From: Porticoccaceae bacterium
GTDB taxonomy: Bacteria > Pseudomonadota > Gammaproteobacteria > Pseudomonadales > Porticoccaceae
Reading direction: 5' to 3'
DNA length: 51,306 nt
Assembly: GCA_902557735.1 (NCBI GenBank)
Contig: CACEBC010000013.1
Location: 1-51,306, forward strand
Shown: one piece after another, positions 37,159 to 48,474 of the stretch
Layout of the letters: each line of letters opens with the position of its first letter
Position numbering within the stretch: position 1 is the stretch's first letter
Notes under the pieces: generated by a model
The model's database searches: none
Told to the model about the DNA's origin: nothing
Seen by the model: only the letters and a program-made list of their open reading frames with translations
Made by a program: the position numbers and the translations under genes

Positions 37159-37803
37159 GTGTCTGCACAAACGAACTTCAAACTTCCAATGTCCTGGGTA
37201 TTAGGATTAACATTGTCATTGTGTGCAATCCCCACCCTGGCTGAGAAACCTCTCGTTCTTCTGTCCACAGAGAAGGGAGAGATAACGTTGCAGTTGTTTC
37301 CAGAGCTCGCACCCCAAAGTTCGCTTGGTTTTTTGACACTGGTCGAAGATTTCCATTACGACGGGTTAATATTTCATCGTGTCATAGACGGCTTTATGAT
37401 TCAGTCTGGCGGGTTTACCTTTGACATGAGTCCTCGTCAACCCGATGTCCCTGACATCGTAAATGAAGCCTCGAATGGCTTAAAAAATAAACGTGGCACT
37501 GTGGCTCTTGCAAGAACTGCCGATCCTGATAGCGCTCGTGCTCAGTTCTTCATCAATCATCGAGATAATCCCTCTCTCGACCCCACCTCAGATCATCCCG
37601 GCTACGCCGTTTTCGGGAAGGTAATCAGTGGCATACAAGTGGTCGACAAAATCGCCAAAGTGCCAACGGGCAATTATGGCGGTTTTCAAGATGTTCCTCT
37701 TGAACCAATTAGAATTCTCACTGCTGAGTTACTAAATCCGTCCGTTTGGGAGACACTCAGACCAGCGCAAGATTTTTTTGAGAGGCCCATACCCGTGCGT
37801 TAA
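37159..37803 (+). CDS. Periplasmic peptidyl-prolyl cis-trans isomerase, cyclophilin type
   Basis: Cyclophilin that speeds proline isomerisation, probably in the periplasm. The N-terminal stretch FKLPMSWVLGLTLSLCAIPTLA looks like a signal peptide; the mature part has the cyclophilin core LLSTEKGEITLQLFPELAP, FHRVIDGFMIQSGG (catalytic Arg, Phe, Gln), GTVALART, AQFFINHRDNPSLD and YAVFGKVISGIQVVDKI. Start chosen is GTG 37159, five bases after the SH3 gene stop with GGGG upstream; the ATG at 37189 would shorten the signal. PpiA is the closest named type. Confidence 0.88.
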   Translation: MSAQTNFKLPMSWVLGLTLSLCAIPTLAEKPLVLLSTEKGEITLQLFPELAPQSSLGFLTLVEDFHYDGLIFHRVIDGFMIQSGGFTFDMSPRQPDVPDIVNEASNGLKNKRGTVALARTADPDSARAQFFINHRDNPSLDPTSDHPGYAVFGKVISGIQVVDKIAKVPTGNYGGFQDVPLEPIRILTAELLNPSVWETLRPAQDFFERPIPVR

Positions 37804-37829
37804 AATCAGTTTACTGCGCCGACAACGAT

Positions 37830-38627
37830 ATGGGTCAAAAAAAACATTCAACAACCACTAAGGTCCGAAAGGCTATGACCTCACTAAGCATAAATGTAAA
37901 TAAGATTGCTCTTATAAGGAATTCTCGGTCGGGTAACTACCCTGACGTTTCATCATATGCAGAAAAATGCATAAACCTTGGCGCCAATGGCATTACCGTT
38001 CACCCTCGACCAGATCTCAGACATATCCGTCCCAATGATGTCCGGGAGATATCCAAAATCATAAGCAAATTAAGCGATGTGGAATTCAATGTTGAGGGCA
38101 ATCCATTCTCTGACCAAAACGAAAATTACCCAGGGCTACTAAAGTTGGTGCAGCAAACTAGACCAGACCAATGCACGTTGGTGCCCGACAGCCTTGATCA
38201 GCTTACATCAGATCATGGTTTTGATCTGGACGCGTTTGGAGAAAACTTAAAACCAGTGATAGATGAGATAAAATCATGGGGGACGCGCGTAAGTCTATTC
38301 ATAGACCCTGAACCACGACAGATTAGAAATGCTGCAAGGCTCGGCGCAGACAGAGTCGAGCTTTTTACCGGGCCGTATGCAATCGCCTGGGGCAGCGCGG
38401 AGTTAGAGAAAATACACAAACAACACGCTGGTGCTGCCAAACTTGCCACTTCACTTGGACTAGGCGTCAATGCCGGACATGATCTCAATTTAAAAAATCT
38501 GGCTCATTATGCCAAGATAGAGCATCTGCTTGAGGTTTCTATTGGCCACGCATTTACTGTGGATTCTCTATTTATGGGACTGCCAAAATCAATACAAGCC
38601 TATCTTTCGGCCCTATCCAGACTTTAA
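37830..38627 (+). CDS. pdxJ: Pyridoxine 5'-phosphate synthase, Bacteroidetes-like type
   Basis: Ring-closing enzyme of vitamin B6 synthesis from 1-deoxyxylulose 5-phosphate and 3-amino-2-oxopropyl phosphate. The TIM-barrel motifs are present: SINVNKIALIRN, GANGITVHPRPDLRHI with catalytic His, EFNVEGNP with Glu, VSLFIDPEP, LGVNAGHDLN with His, and LLEVSIGHAF. E. coli PdxJ has VNIDH and TVHLRED at the first two places; VNVNK and TVHPRPD are the form I know from Bacteroidetes. Start is uncertain: 37830 lacks a ribosome site, and ATG 37875 (250 residues) begins MTSLSINVNK. It is usually next to recO; here it lies between a cyclophilin and a SpoU methyltransferase. Confidence 0.9.
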   Translation: MGQKKHSTTTKVRKAMTSLSINVNKIALIRNSRSGNYPDVSSYAEKCINLGANGITVHPRPDLRHIRPNDVREISKIISKLSDVEFNVEGNPFSDQNENYPGLLKLVQQTRPDQCTLVPDSLDQLTSDHGFDLDAFGENLKPVIDEIKSWGTRVSLFIDPEPRQIRNAARLGADRVELFTGPYAIAWGSAELEKIHKQHAGAAKLATSLGLGVNAGHDLNLKNLAHYAKIEHLLEVSIGHAFTVDSLFMGLPKSIQAYLSALSRL

Positions 38628-38642
38628 AACCATTAAACTAGC

Positions 38643-39452
38643 ATGGCATACCGCAGCAAAAATCTAAACAAAAAAAACAAAAATGATGACAGCCTTTCGT
38701 ATCAGAAAAAAAAAGCATTTTTTGATAGCCTTATGACCATCTATGGACGCAATACTTGTTTGGAGGTAATGCAGGACAGCTCTCTTGAGGTTCAACGGCT
38801 TCATTTGGCTAAATCCAATCGATCAAGCGTCATTATTGAAGAACTAATCGCATTAGCTAAAGACCGAGCAATTGAGATTTGCTTCCACACTCGCCGCGAA
38901 TTATCTCGGATATCCCGAAACGGCAATCAGGATCAAGGGGTGGCTTGTGACATTAAATACGCTGGCTATAAGCACTACTCCCAGTTAATCAACACCATGT
39001 CCTGCACCGCCCAACCCTCGATAATTGCATTAGACGGCGTCTCAAACCCCCAAAACTTAGGGATGATAATTCGCAGTGTCACTGCAAGCAAGGTAAATTC
39101 AATTTTGCTCCCACACTCGAACGGGAAACACATCTCACCCTTGACCATTAAAGCCAGTGCAGGAACTCTTTTCAAGAGTGAAATCCTCCGCTGCGAAAAT
39201 TTAGCGACCGCTCTTCGCGATCTTAAAAAAAGCGGCTTCAAAGTAACAGTGATGGAAAGCAATGCAGAAAAAACAATTGATTCATTTAAAGTGCCCAGCC
39301 GAGTGGTTTTTGTGCTGGGTAACGAAACTAGGGGAGTTAGCAAGGAAGTTGAAGAATTAGCAGATTATCGCTTGAGTATTGCTCTGCAACGAGGTGTTAA
39401 GTCACTCAATGTTGCAATCACTGCTGCTCTTGTTGCCTTCATGATGACTTAA
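38643..39452 (+). CDS. SpoU (TrmH-like) RNA 2'-O-methyltransferase
   Basis: A 269-residue RNA methyltransferase of the SPOUT class. The first 40 residues are very Lys/Asn-rich. An N-terminal substrate domain is followed by the knot domain with three motifs: LDGVSNPQNLGMIIRSV, FVLGNETRGVSKEV and IALQRGVKSLNVAITAAL. The methylated RNA cannot be told from sequence; it is a paralogue of rlmB, also in this window. It is 15 bases after pdxJ, probably one transcript, and its end overlaps the convergent MFS gene by 14 bases. Confidence 0.85.
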   Translation: MAYRSKNLNKKNKNDDSLSYQKKKAFFDSLMTIYGRNTCLEVMQDSSLEVQRLHLAKSNRSSVIIEELIALAKDRAIEICFHTRRELSRISRNGNQDQGVACDIKYAGYKHYSQLINTMSCTAQPSIIALDGVSNPQNLGMIIRSVTASKVNSILLPHSNGKHISPLTIKASAGTLFKSEILRCENLATALRDLKKSGFKVTVMESNAEKTIDSFKVPSRVVFVLGNETRGVSKEVEELADYRLSIALQRGVKSLNVAITAALVAFMMT

Positions 39453-40668
39453 GTGAACCATTGACTAACGTACTGGGTGTCAAAACCCAAAGTGGAGATC
39501 TGCGGGCAGCCAAAATCGCCAAAACAGCCGTGAGAATTGCAATGCTAGACAGCGAAAGACGAAAGTCAAAATTTTCTATGGCGATGCCGCATAACCAAGC
39601 TCCGAGCGGAGTACCGCCGAATAACGATAACTGATACATTGAGACAGCTCTGGCGCGAAAGGCTAAGGCAACATTGTCATGAATTATGGTGCGACCCAGC
39701 GCCATGGCTAGCCCGGAGGAAAGTCCCCAAAAAAATACTGCAGGAAAGAGCAACCAGAAACTCGGATGCCACGCCACTACAAGGAGCAGAACTCCCCGCC
39801 AAAAAAAAGTAACTATCATTGACCTACCGGGATTAGAAAAGGTATCCACTTTTCTCATGACTCCAATGTTTGCCGCAACCACACCAAGAATAAATACCAT
39901 TTGAATTGAGGCAAGCAACCCAGCCCCACCATGATAAATCTGATGAGCCAAAATTGGGGTCGCGACGATAAAGGCGCCAAAAGGTAAAATGCCTGTAGCA
40001 AATACGATATAAAGTAAATGCAAGAGCCTTTTATCATCTCTAAACAATGTCATCCCCTCAACCAACTCAAGATAAAGATTTCGAGATTTCCTCGCTTGAG
40101 AAGTCGATTCAATTTGAGTTGGTTGACTAAGGCGAATTAAAATCGCGGTTACCGCAAAAAAACTCATTTGCAGACAAACAAGGCTTGATAAACTCAAGTT
40201 GCCCAGCGCGCCAGCGCAGAGAAAGCCGAAACCCAACGCGATGAATCTTACGACTAAAGTCTTAGCCACCAACTGATGCATAGCTTTTGTTTTAGAATGG
40301 CCTAGAAGGCTCTCTCTCGCCGGTTGCGCAAACGCTGTGATCGTGCCAAAAACTAGCCCGAAGCCAATCACTAATTCAATATTTAGTTTGTTGCTCACTT
40401 CTGCAAAAAGCATGAATCCGAGTGGAAAAAGGTATAACAGGTAGAGTAACGCTAGCCACGAGCCCTGATGCAATCGATCTGAAATTACACCAGCCGGCAA
40501 AATAAACAGCAAGTTTGGAATCAATAGAATCATTTGTGCAAAACCCAATTGACTTGGGGACCCCTCTAATATCCCCACGATTATCCAAGGATAAATGACA
40601 GTGTGTATACCCACCGCTACGTTTGTAGTGCCGATAGCGCAGAGATAGTATTTAAAAGAAAATTGCAT
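39439..40668 (-). CDS. MFS transporter
   Basis: A 409-residue major facilitator protein with about 11-12 membrane segments, split by a basic cytoplasmic loop (about residues 185-215) into two halves. The loop PAGVISDRLHQGS between helices 2 and 3 matches the conserved MFS motif A region, and the QPARESLLG segment is like the MFS_3 (EntS-like) group. Start is ATG at 40668, preceded by AAGAGAAG; the longer frame adds about 20 Cys-rich residues without a ribosome site. The substrate is unknown. It ends inside the end of the SpoU gene. Confidence 0.82.
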   Translation of the reverse strand: MQFSFKYYLCAIGTTNVAVGIHTVIYPWIIVGILEGSPSQLGFAQMILLIPNLLFILPAGVISDRLHQGSWLALLYLLYLFPLGFMLFAEVSNKLNIELVIGFGLVFGTITAFAQPARESLLGHSKTKAMHQLVAKTLVVRFIALGFGFLCAGALGNLSLSSLVCLQMSFFAVTAILIRLSQPTQIESTSQARKSRNLYLELVEGMTLFRDDKRLLHLLYIVFATGILPFGAFIVATPILAHQIYHGGAGLLASIQMVFILGVVAANIGVMRKVDTFSNPGRSMIVTFFWRGVLLLVVAWHPSFWLLFPAVFFWGLSSGLAMALGRTIIHDNVALAFRARAVSMYQLSLFGGTPLGAWLCGIAIENFDFRLSLSSIAILTAVLAILAARRSPLWVLTPSTLVNGSLKSS

Positions 40669-40797
40669 TTTAGTCTTCTCTTGTGGGCCAAAACCCGAAT
40701 GCAGGCAGCGGAACATGCAGTGGCACACCGAGATTTGTTAATATGAGAATGTGCCTATTCCTCGTGTTCAGCCAAGCTCGCGTGCTGGTTCAATAAG

Positions 40798-42870
<2,073 letters not shown>

Positions 42871-43698
42871 TTATTCACCGGCCTTTACGCGGATAAATTC
42901 GCGAGCAAGCTGTCGATTGTGATCTATCGTTTGAGGCGTCATTGAACTGCGGGATTCGTCTAAAACATGCAAATGTAGGGTCGGGGCGATTAGATTGGCA
43001 GTTGAAAGCATCGCATTGAACGCGCTCTCGGGGCAGTGAACCTCATCAAGATTAACAAACATTGTTACGCCGGGCGTCGACATCTCCGTCATAGTTTCCA
43101 GATCGAACGTCCCTGGATTCAAAATATTTGCCAAACTAAAAATGATTGGGCCCGAGCCATTACCGTCTTTATGAAAATGAAAAATACTCATGGCACCGAA
43201 TCTAAGACCTGCATCCAATAGCGTGGATAGAAGCTCCGAACCTTTTACACGTTTTCCTCTTTCAGACATCAAATGAATAATCATTATTTGTGGTTCTTCC
43301 ATAACAGGGGGCTTCTTTTTTGCGCTTCCCTCAGCTTCAGATCGCATGCGAGCGTCCGCTTCACTGCTCGTGTCGTCTAGAGCCATAGTTACCTGCCCCT
43401 TCGGCTCGCCAGAGGTATAACGTTCCCCTATGTCCTGGGGACTCAGTAATGCGTCCTCCATAGCATCGAACTCGATGTTACGCATACCCACTATCCTAGA
43501 ACCACCAGCGGGAAAGTCGCTGCCAAAAATATCGTCTAAATCATCTCGGCATTTTGAGGTCTTTGACAAGCGGCTTGAGGACATCTGAATATTTTCATAG
43601 CGACTTCGCCTCACACGCCGCACCACATCAAGTCCGATCGCAACAAACACAAGTACCGCCAGAGCGGCTAAAATGTTAATTGAACTTAGACCCTCCAT
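42871..43698 (-). CDS. zipA: Cell division protein ZipA
   Basis: Inner-membrane protein that tethers FtsZ to the membrane at the septum. It is 275 residues: one N-terminal membrane helix (about 8-26, ILAALAVLVFVAIGLDVV), a basic then mostly acidic, unstructured linker (about 30-130), and the C-terminal FtsZ-binding domain (about 135-272) with IMIIHLMSERGKRVKGSEL, LRFGAMSIFHFH and FSLANILNPGTFDL. The linker is short compared with E. coli. The gene is between smc and ligA on the same strand, the usual place. Confidence 0.94.
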   Translation of the reverse strand: MEGLSSINILAALAVLVFVAIGLDVVRRVRRSRYENIQMSSSRLSKTSKCRDDLDDIFGSDFPAGGSRIVGMRNIEFDAMEDALLSPQDIGERYTSGEPKGQVTMALDDTSSEADARMRSEAEGSAKKKPPVMEEPQIMIIHLMSERGKRVKGSELLSTLLDAGLRFGAMSIFHFHKDGNGSGPIIFSLANILNPGTFDLETMTEMSTPGVTMFVNLDEVHCPESAFNAMLSTANLIAPTLHLHVLDESRSSMTPQTIDHNRQLAREFIRVKAGE

Positions 43699-43779
43699 CC
43701 CAACTCTTTCTCACTGCGCCTCAGAAAAGACTCTTATTGTAATTGGCAAAACGAAAAACTAAAATCTTTTTATTCCACA

Positions 43780-46700
43780 CTAGGCAGATTCCGAAAGTTT
43801 GACTGCTGCATTTAAATCAACAGAGACAATTTTGGAAACGCCGGCTTCCATCATTGTCACGCCCACCAGTTGGTTCGTAGCTTGCATTGTGGTCTTATTA
43901 TGCGTAACGATAATGAATTGTACCTCATCAGACATCTCTCTCACTACTTCTGCATAGCGTGCTACATTTAGATCATCTAATGGCGCATCGACTTCATCCA
44001 ACATGCAAAAAGGTGCTGGGTTAAGTTTAAAGATTGCAAAAACCATCGCTATAGCAGTGAGGGCCTTCTCCCCTCCTGAAAGCGAATGAATCGATGCATT
44101 TTTCTTACCTGGGGGTCTTGCTCTGATCATCACACCGGTATTTAATAAGTCATCATCAATTATTTCCAAGTATGCTTCTCCCCCTCCAAAAAGTTTTGGG
44201 AACAACTCTTTAATGCTCACATTCAAAAGATCAAAGGTGTCTTTGAAACGGGATCGTGTTTCACGATCAATTTTCTTGATCGCTGATTTCAATGTTTCCA
44301 AAGCTTCCTCTAATTCGGCATTTTGGTTGTCAAGGTAGTGTCTTCTCTCAGATTCAACCTCATACTCCTGTATAGCAGCCAGATTTATTGGCCCTAACTG
44401 TTGAATCCTATCTTGAACCAATTGCAGCTCATGTTCCTTTTCATGGAGATCACTATCATCACTAACTGCTCCCAATAATTCTGGCAGATCCCCATTTTCT
44501 CTCCTAATTTGCTCTTCTAAAGAACCTCTCAGTGTAGTGAGTTCGGTTAATGCTAAACGGTGGGATTCAAGCTCTGAACTATTCGCCGCGATCTGAGAAT
44601 CAATGGCGTTACGCTCTTTTTCTTGATCGAGTTTTTGTTGCTCTAAATCCTCAAAGGCTTCTCTTACAAATTTAAGTTGTTTTTCAGCCGACAAACGCTC
44701 CGCGAGCATCGCATCAAGCTGAACTTGGTAATTTTTATAAAGGTCCTCATCATGGTTCTTATTCAATTCTTGTAAGCGACAACCCAAACGATCCACTTGT
44801 GATTCGAGTCTCGCTATTCCATCTGAAATGGTAGAGCGTTGCGTTTCCACTAGGCTAATTTCCATGGCGAGGCGCTCTCGCTGTTCACTGCAGGTTTTAA
44901 GTTTCAATCGACATTCGTTCATCACTGATGAAAGTTGTGCGCGCTTCGCATTTAAAGATTGACCCTCCAAATAGTCCCGTTCAATGGATTCGGAGGCATC
45001 ATTAAAAGCAGTTTCGGCAGCCATCAATTTTTTTGACTCAATGTCAAGGTTGTTCTCAATTTCTTTCAACTCAGTATCAGCATGATGTTTACTTGTGGTG
45101 CGCTGTGATATGCGCATCTCGATTGACTTTAGCTTACACTGCAAGTCGACGTATTCGTTGTGCATTTCATCAATTTCGCTCAGACTTCGTCTGAAAACCG
45201 TTTCCAAATCTCGCAACTCATTTTCAAAAGCAACAGTCTTTTGCTCTGACTGATCAATTAGGTTTTCTATCGATTCAATTTTGACACCCACACTGTCAAG
45301 TTCCCTTTTTCTTTGAATTATCCCTCTGGAGGGATCAATTTCACCAGAGACTCTCAACCAATTGACGCCTAACCAGATACCACATTTGGTAATAACCGAT
45401 TCATGAGACTCCAAATCCGGGCGTTTAGAAAGCGCATCATCCAGAGTGTCAACTGCATAAACATGCTCTAAGAGCGGTTTAGCGTATTCGTTCGAGATAA
45501 AATCACTCAAAAATGTGTTCTTTGATTTTTGATGATCAAACATCTCCTCTTTTCGGTCTTCAATTAAAAGTAATTCCCCCTCGTTAAAATCACCCACCAG
45601 TTGAGATACGGAATTAATATCACTAATCAATACCGATTGCATATAAGGACCAAGGACAGTCTCAACTGCAATTTCCCATCCTTTCTCGGGATTAAGAGAA
45701 TCCGCCAAACGCAAGCACTTACCCAAATCTTTGCTGTTAAGCCAAGATTGATCCTGATTTCTGCTCCTAGCGGCCTCATGAAGCACCTCCAGCGAAGCTT
45801 GCTTTCCCAACAGGTCTTGGTGCTGCTCTCGCAGATCGTTGGTAGCAGTTATTTGTTGCTTGAGTAATTTTTGAAGTTCAGAAACACGATCAGATGTGGT
45901 ATCACGCGATTTTTCAGCCGATTTCCTTTTCTCGGCTAGCGTTCCGATCGACGACTGTAGAGCACTGATTTCATCATTTTCAGCATCTATACAGAATTCG
46001 GCAACGTCTTTAGACAGTTCTATTTTTCTATCGGTTTGAGTTTTTATAAGCTCTCTCAGGGATTGAATAACCGATTGTTGCACTTCCGCAGCCTGCTTAG
46101 GTTTCAACGATCGCTCATAAAACTCGTCCAGTTGAACCCGCAACTGTTCGCTGGCTGCCTGAGCATTACTAACCGCCGTGAACGCATTTTTTTCGAGTTC
46201 CTTCGCCCTTAACCAATCTGGTCGCTTAAGTTCGGATTGCCGGTCGCATAACTCAATCTTTTTTTTATCTGTTTTTAGATGATTTAAGGCCTCTCCGTAG
46301 CTCTCTTCAGTTTCCAGGACTTCCCTCTTCCTTTCAGCAATTCTATCATGATGAAAATCAATAGACTGCTCAATTCTACCAATCTCACTGGTAATTTTAT
46401 AAAATTTTGCCTGTGCAACATCCAAATCAGCGTTAATGTTTAACAGCCCTAACCGGTGCTTCTCTATAGCAGAGTCGCAAGCTCGTCGCTTCGAGATGAG
46501 ACCTTCCCTATCAGTATCGCTCCGCCGAACCACAATTTGTCTTTCCTCGATTGCTTCATCCAATTCACGCCATTTCATTGCCACTAGCTGCAGGGTTATC
46601 TGTCTTTCTTCCTCTTTATATTTCGAGTATTTTTCAGCTGATTTTGCCTGTCGTTGTAATCGCGAGAGCTGTCTTTGCAACTCATCACGAATATCCTTTA

Positions 46701-47280
46701 GACGCTCCAGATTTTCCTCCGCTCGGCTTATACGATTCTGTGTATCACGACGACGTTCCTTGTACTTTGAGATGCCGGCCGCCTCTTCAACGAATACCCG
46801 CAGTTCTTGGGGTCGCGCTTCTATCAGGCGTGAGATCATGTCCTGTTCAATGATGGCATAACTCCTCGGCCCGAGCCCGGTGCCCAAAAACATATCGGTG
46901 ATGTCTTTTCGCCTGCAGTTGACCCCATTTAAGTAATATTGGGATTGACCATCGCGGGTAACTTTTCTTCGAACGGAAATCTCATTATATGCCGCAAACT
47001 CGCCAGCAATCCGACCGTCGGTGTTATCAAACGTAAGTTCTATACTAGCCTGTCCAACCGGTTTCCGTGCTCCAGATCCATTAAAAATGACGTCCATCAT
47101 TGACTCGCCCCGCAAATTTTTTGCAGAGGACTCACCCAATACCCATCGAACCGCATCAATTATGTTTGATTTGCCACAACCATTTGGGCCTACCACTGCA
47201 CATAAATTACTTGGAAAAGCTACATTGGTGAGATCAACAAAAGATTTGAAGCCAGATAATTTGATCGATTTGAGCCGCAT
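43780..47280 (-). CDS. smc: Chromosome partition protein SMC
   Basis: ATPase that with ScpA and ScpB compacts and separates chromosomes. It is 1166 residues. The N-terminal Walker A is GPNGCGKSN (about 32-40) followed by IIDAVRWVLGESSAKNLRGE; two long coiled-coil arms flank a hinge at roughly residues 510-660; the C-terminal head has the ABC signature SIHSLSGGEKALTAIAM and Walker B FCMLDEVDAPLDD, then VTHNKTTM. GAAGGG lies before the ATG. scpA and scpB are also present, so the cell uses SMC-ScpAB; I see no MukBEF here. Confidence 0.97.
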   Translation of the reverse strand: MRLKSIKLSGFKSFVDLTNVAFPSNLCAVVGPNGCGKSNIIDAVRWVLGESSAKNLRGESMMDVIFNGSGARKPVGQASIELTFDNTDGRIAGEFAAYNEISVRRKVTRDGQSQYYLNGVNCRRKDITDMFLGTGLGPRSYAIIEQDMISRLIEARPQELRVFVEEAAGISKYKERRRDTQNRISRAEENLERLKDIRDELQRQLSRLQRQAKSAEKYSKYKEEERQITLQLVAMKWRELDEAIEERQIVVRRSDTDREGLISKRRACDSAIEKHRLGLLNINADLDVAQAKFYKITSEIGRIEQSIDFHHDRIAERKREVLETEESYGEALNHLKTDKKKIELCDRQSELKRPDWLRAKELEKNAFTAVSNAQAASEQLRVQLDEFYERSLKPKQAAEVQQSVIQSLRELIKTQTDRKIELSKDVAEFCIDAENDEISALQSSIGTLAEKRKSAEKSRDTTSDRVSELQKLLKQQITATNDLREQHQDLLGKQASLEVLHEAARSRNQDQSWLNSKDLGKCLRLADSLNPEKGWEIAVETVLGPYMQSVLISDINSVSQLVGDFNEGELLLIEDRKEEMFDHQKSKNTFLSDFISNEYAKPLLEHVYAVDTLDDALSKRPDLESHESVITKCGIWLGVNWLRVSGEIDPSRGIIQRKRELDSVGVKIESIENLIDQSEQKTVAFENELRDLETVFRRSLSEIDEMHNEYVDLQCKLKSIEMRISQRTTSKHHADTELKEIENNLDIESKKLMAAETAFNDASESIERDYLEGQSLNAKRAQLSSVMNECRLKLKTCSEQRERLAMEISLVETQRSTISDGIARLESQVDRLGCRLQELNKNHDEDLYKNYQVQLDAMLAERLSAEKQLKFVREAFEDLEQQKLDQEKERNAIDSQIAANSSELESHRLALTELTTLRGSLEEQIRRENGDLPELLGAVSDDSDLHEKEHELQLVQDRIQQLGPINLAAIQEYEVESERRHYLDNQNAELEEALETLKSAIKKIDRETRSRFKDTFDLLNVSIKELFPKLFGGGEAYLEIIDDDLLNTGVMIRARPPGKKNASIHSLSGGEKALTAIAMVFAIFKLNPAPFCMLDEVDAPLDDLNVARYAEVVREMSDEVQFIIVTHNKTTMQATNQLVGVTMMEAGVSKIVSVDLNAAVKLSESA

Positions 47281-47604
47281 TACTACCCTTCGTTTAAGAT
47301 ATCATATGGCGCTTTAATTGCTAAAAGAGCTCCTAATCAGGATTTTACACTTAATCTGGCTTACACAAAATAAATAATAGCTTCGACAACAATCTTATTT
47401 TCTAGACCAGCACTTACCAATGTAATTGGTTAAAACTATAGTTTAGATCAAAGACTGATCGCTTCGAAAACGATAAAAATTGGAACTAGAAAACTGATCT
47501 ATTTCTAAGGATCAGGCAACCAATGGGGCCTGTTCGAAAAATAATCTTGTCCTTAAGTTTTGCAATGCTGGCTGGATCATAAGACACAAGTATTAAGTTT
47601 TAAA
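47281..47604. other. Intergenic region upstream of smc with palindromes
   Basis: This 324-base A/T-rich gap lies between ccmI and smc, both minus strand. It has a perfect 12-base palindrome AAACTATAGTTT (47433-47444), an adjacent CCAAT-gta-ATTGG inverted repeat (47418-47430), and scattered GATC sites (one pair GATC-7-GATC around 47448). A minus-strand pair TTTGTG-16-TAAAAT near 47370-47345 could be the smc promoter. On the plus strand, 47523-47582 encodes a 19-codon signal-peptide-like frame. I find no gene and no terminator. Confidence 0.35.
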
Positions 47605-48474
47605 TTATTCATCTAAGGGCAGATTCAAAATGCTTTTATCGGCCTCCATCAGAGCAGACTTAGAGCGCAAACTCTTTTCATCGAGGACGAGGCCAGCCTT
47701 TTCCAAAAATAGGATCGCCTCTTCCAATTGCCCTTGTGAAAGAGCTTCAATTCCTTTTAACCTCAGAACAATCTTATTATCCGGATCTTGCTTAAAAGCT
47801 TTGTTGGTAGCCTCACGCACACGATCGGTGAAGGTTCCTTTATCGGTTAAAAATAGGGTCTGAGCATGCTGCATCAAAAGATATGTATTTGTCGGATCCA
47901 ACCTCGATGCTTTAGCAAAATATTGAGACGCAGCGGCAATCTCCGACCTGCCCACAGCAAATTCGCCAAGCAGGGTCCAATAAAATACATTTTCCGGTTT
48001 ATCGAGGACCCTTTTCTGCAACAACGCATAAAGTTCTTTCATATCAGTTACTTTATCTGAACCAACCAATCCTCTGGCTGCATCTTGATGAAGTAATGAT
48101 GCGATCTTTTCGTCCTCAAGCGCCCCAATGGTTCTGTATAAACTTAGGCTGAATGCGAGTAGCAATAGGAACAAAACGGGCAGCAACCAAACGCTTCCAC
48201 TGGCTTTTGCGGTAGTGTTGCAACCAAATGTGTCATCGAGCAGTATTCGCTCGGCTTCTGATACTAAGCGATGATGCTCGTTACTAGTCAGCTCTCCGGC
48301 CTCAAATTGACATTTATAAATTCTTATCTGATCCTCAAAAATCTGTAAGTTTGTAGCTTCTCTAATGTCCGAGCCAAAATTACTTTTTTGACGGGGCTTA
48401 AATGCTATCCATGGATATGCCAAAAAAGGCACAGCTCCAATAAGGAGAAGGACGATACCGCCCCAAATGGTCAA
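47605..48474 (-). CDS. ccmI: Cytochrome c maturation protein CcmI (CycH-like)
   Basis: Apocytochrome-binding chaperone of system I. It is 289 residues: two membrane helices near the N-terminus (about 5-24 and 94-112) with a cytoplasmic loop between them, then a periplasmic TPR region (about 150-275; EFAVGRSEIAAASQYFAKASRLDP and LKGIEALSQGQLEEAILFLEKAG). The loop pattern NLQIFEDQIRIYKCQFEAGELTSNEHH is typical. Its start overlaps the ccmH stop by four bases. Confidence 0.9.
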   Translation of the reverse strand: MTIWGGIVLLLIGAVPFLAYPWIAFKPRQKSNFGSDIREATNLQIFEDQIRIYKCQFEAGELTSNEHHRLVSEAERILLDDTFGCNTTAKASGSVWLLPVLFLLLLAFSLSLYRTIGALEDEKIASLLHQDAARGLVGSDKVTDMKELYALLQKRVLDKPENVFYWTLLGEFAVGRSEIAAASQYFAKASRLDPTNTYLLMQHAQTLFLTDKGTFTDRVREATNKAFKQDPDNKIVLRLKGIEALSQGQLEEAILFLEKAGLVLDEKSLRSKSALMEADKSILNLPLDE

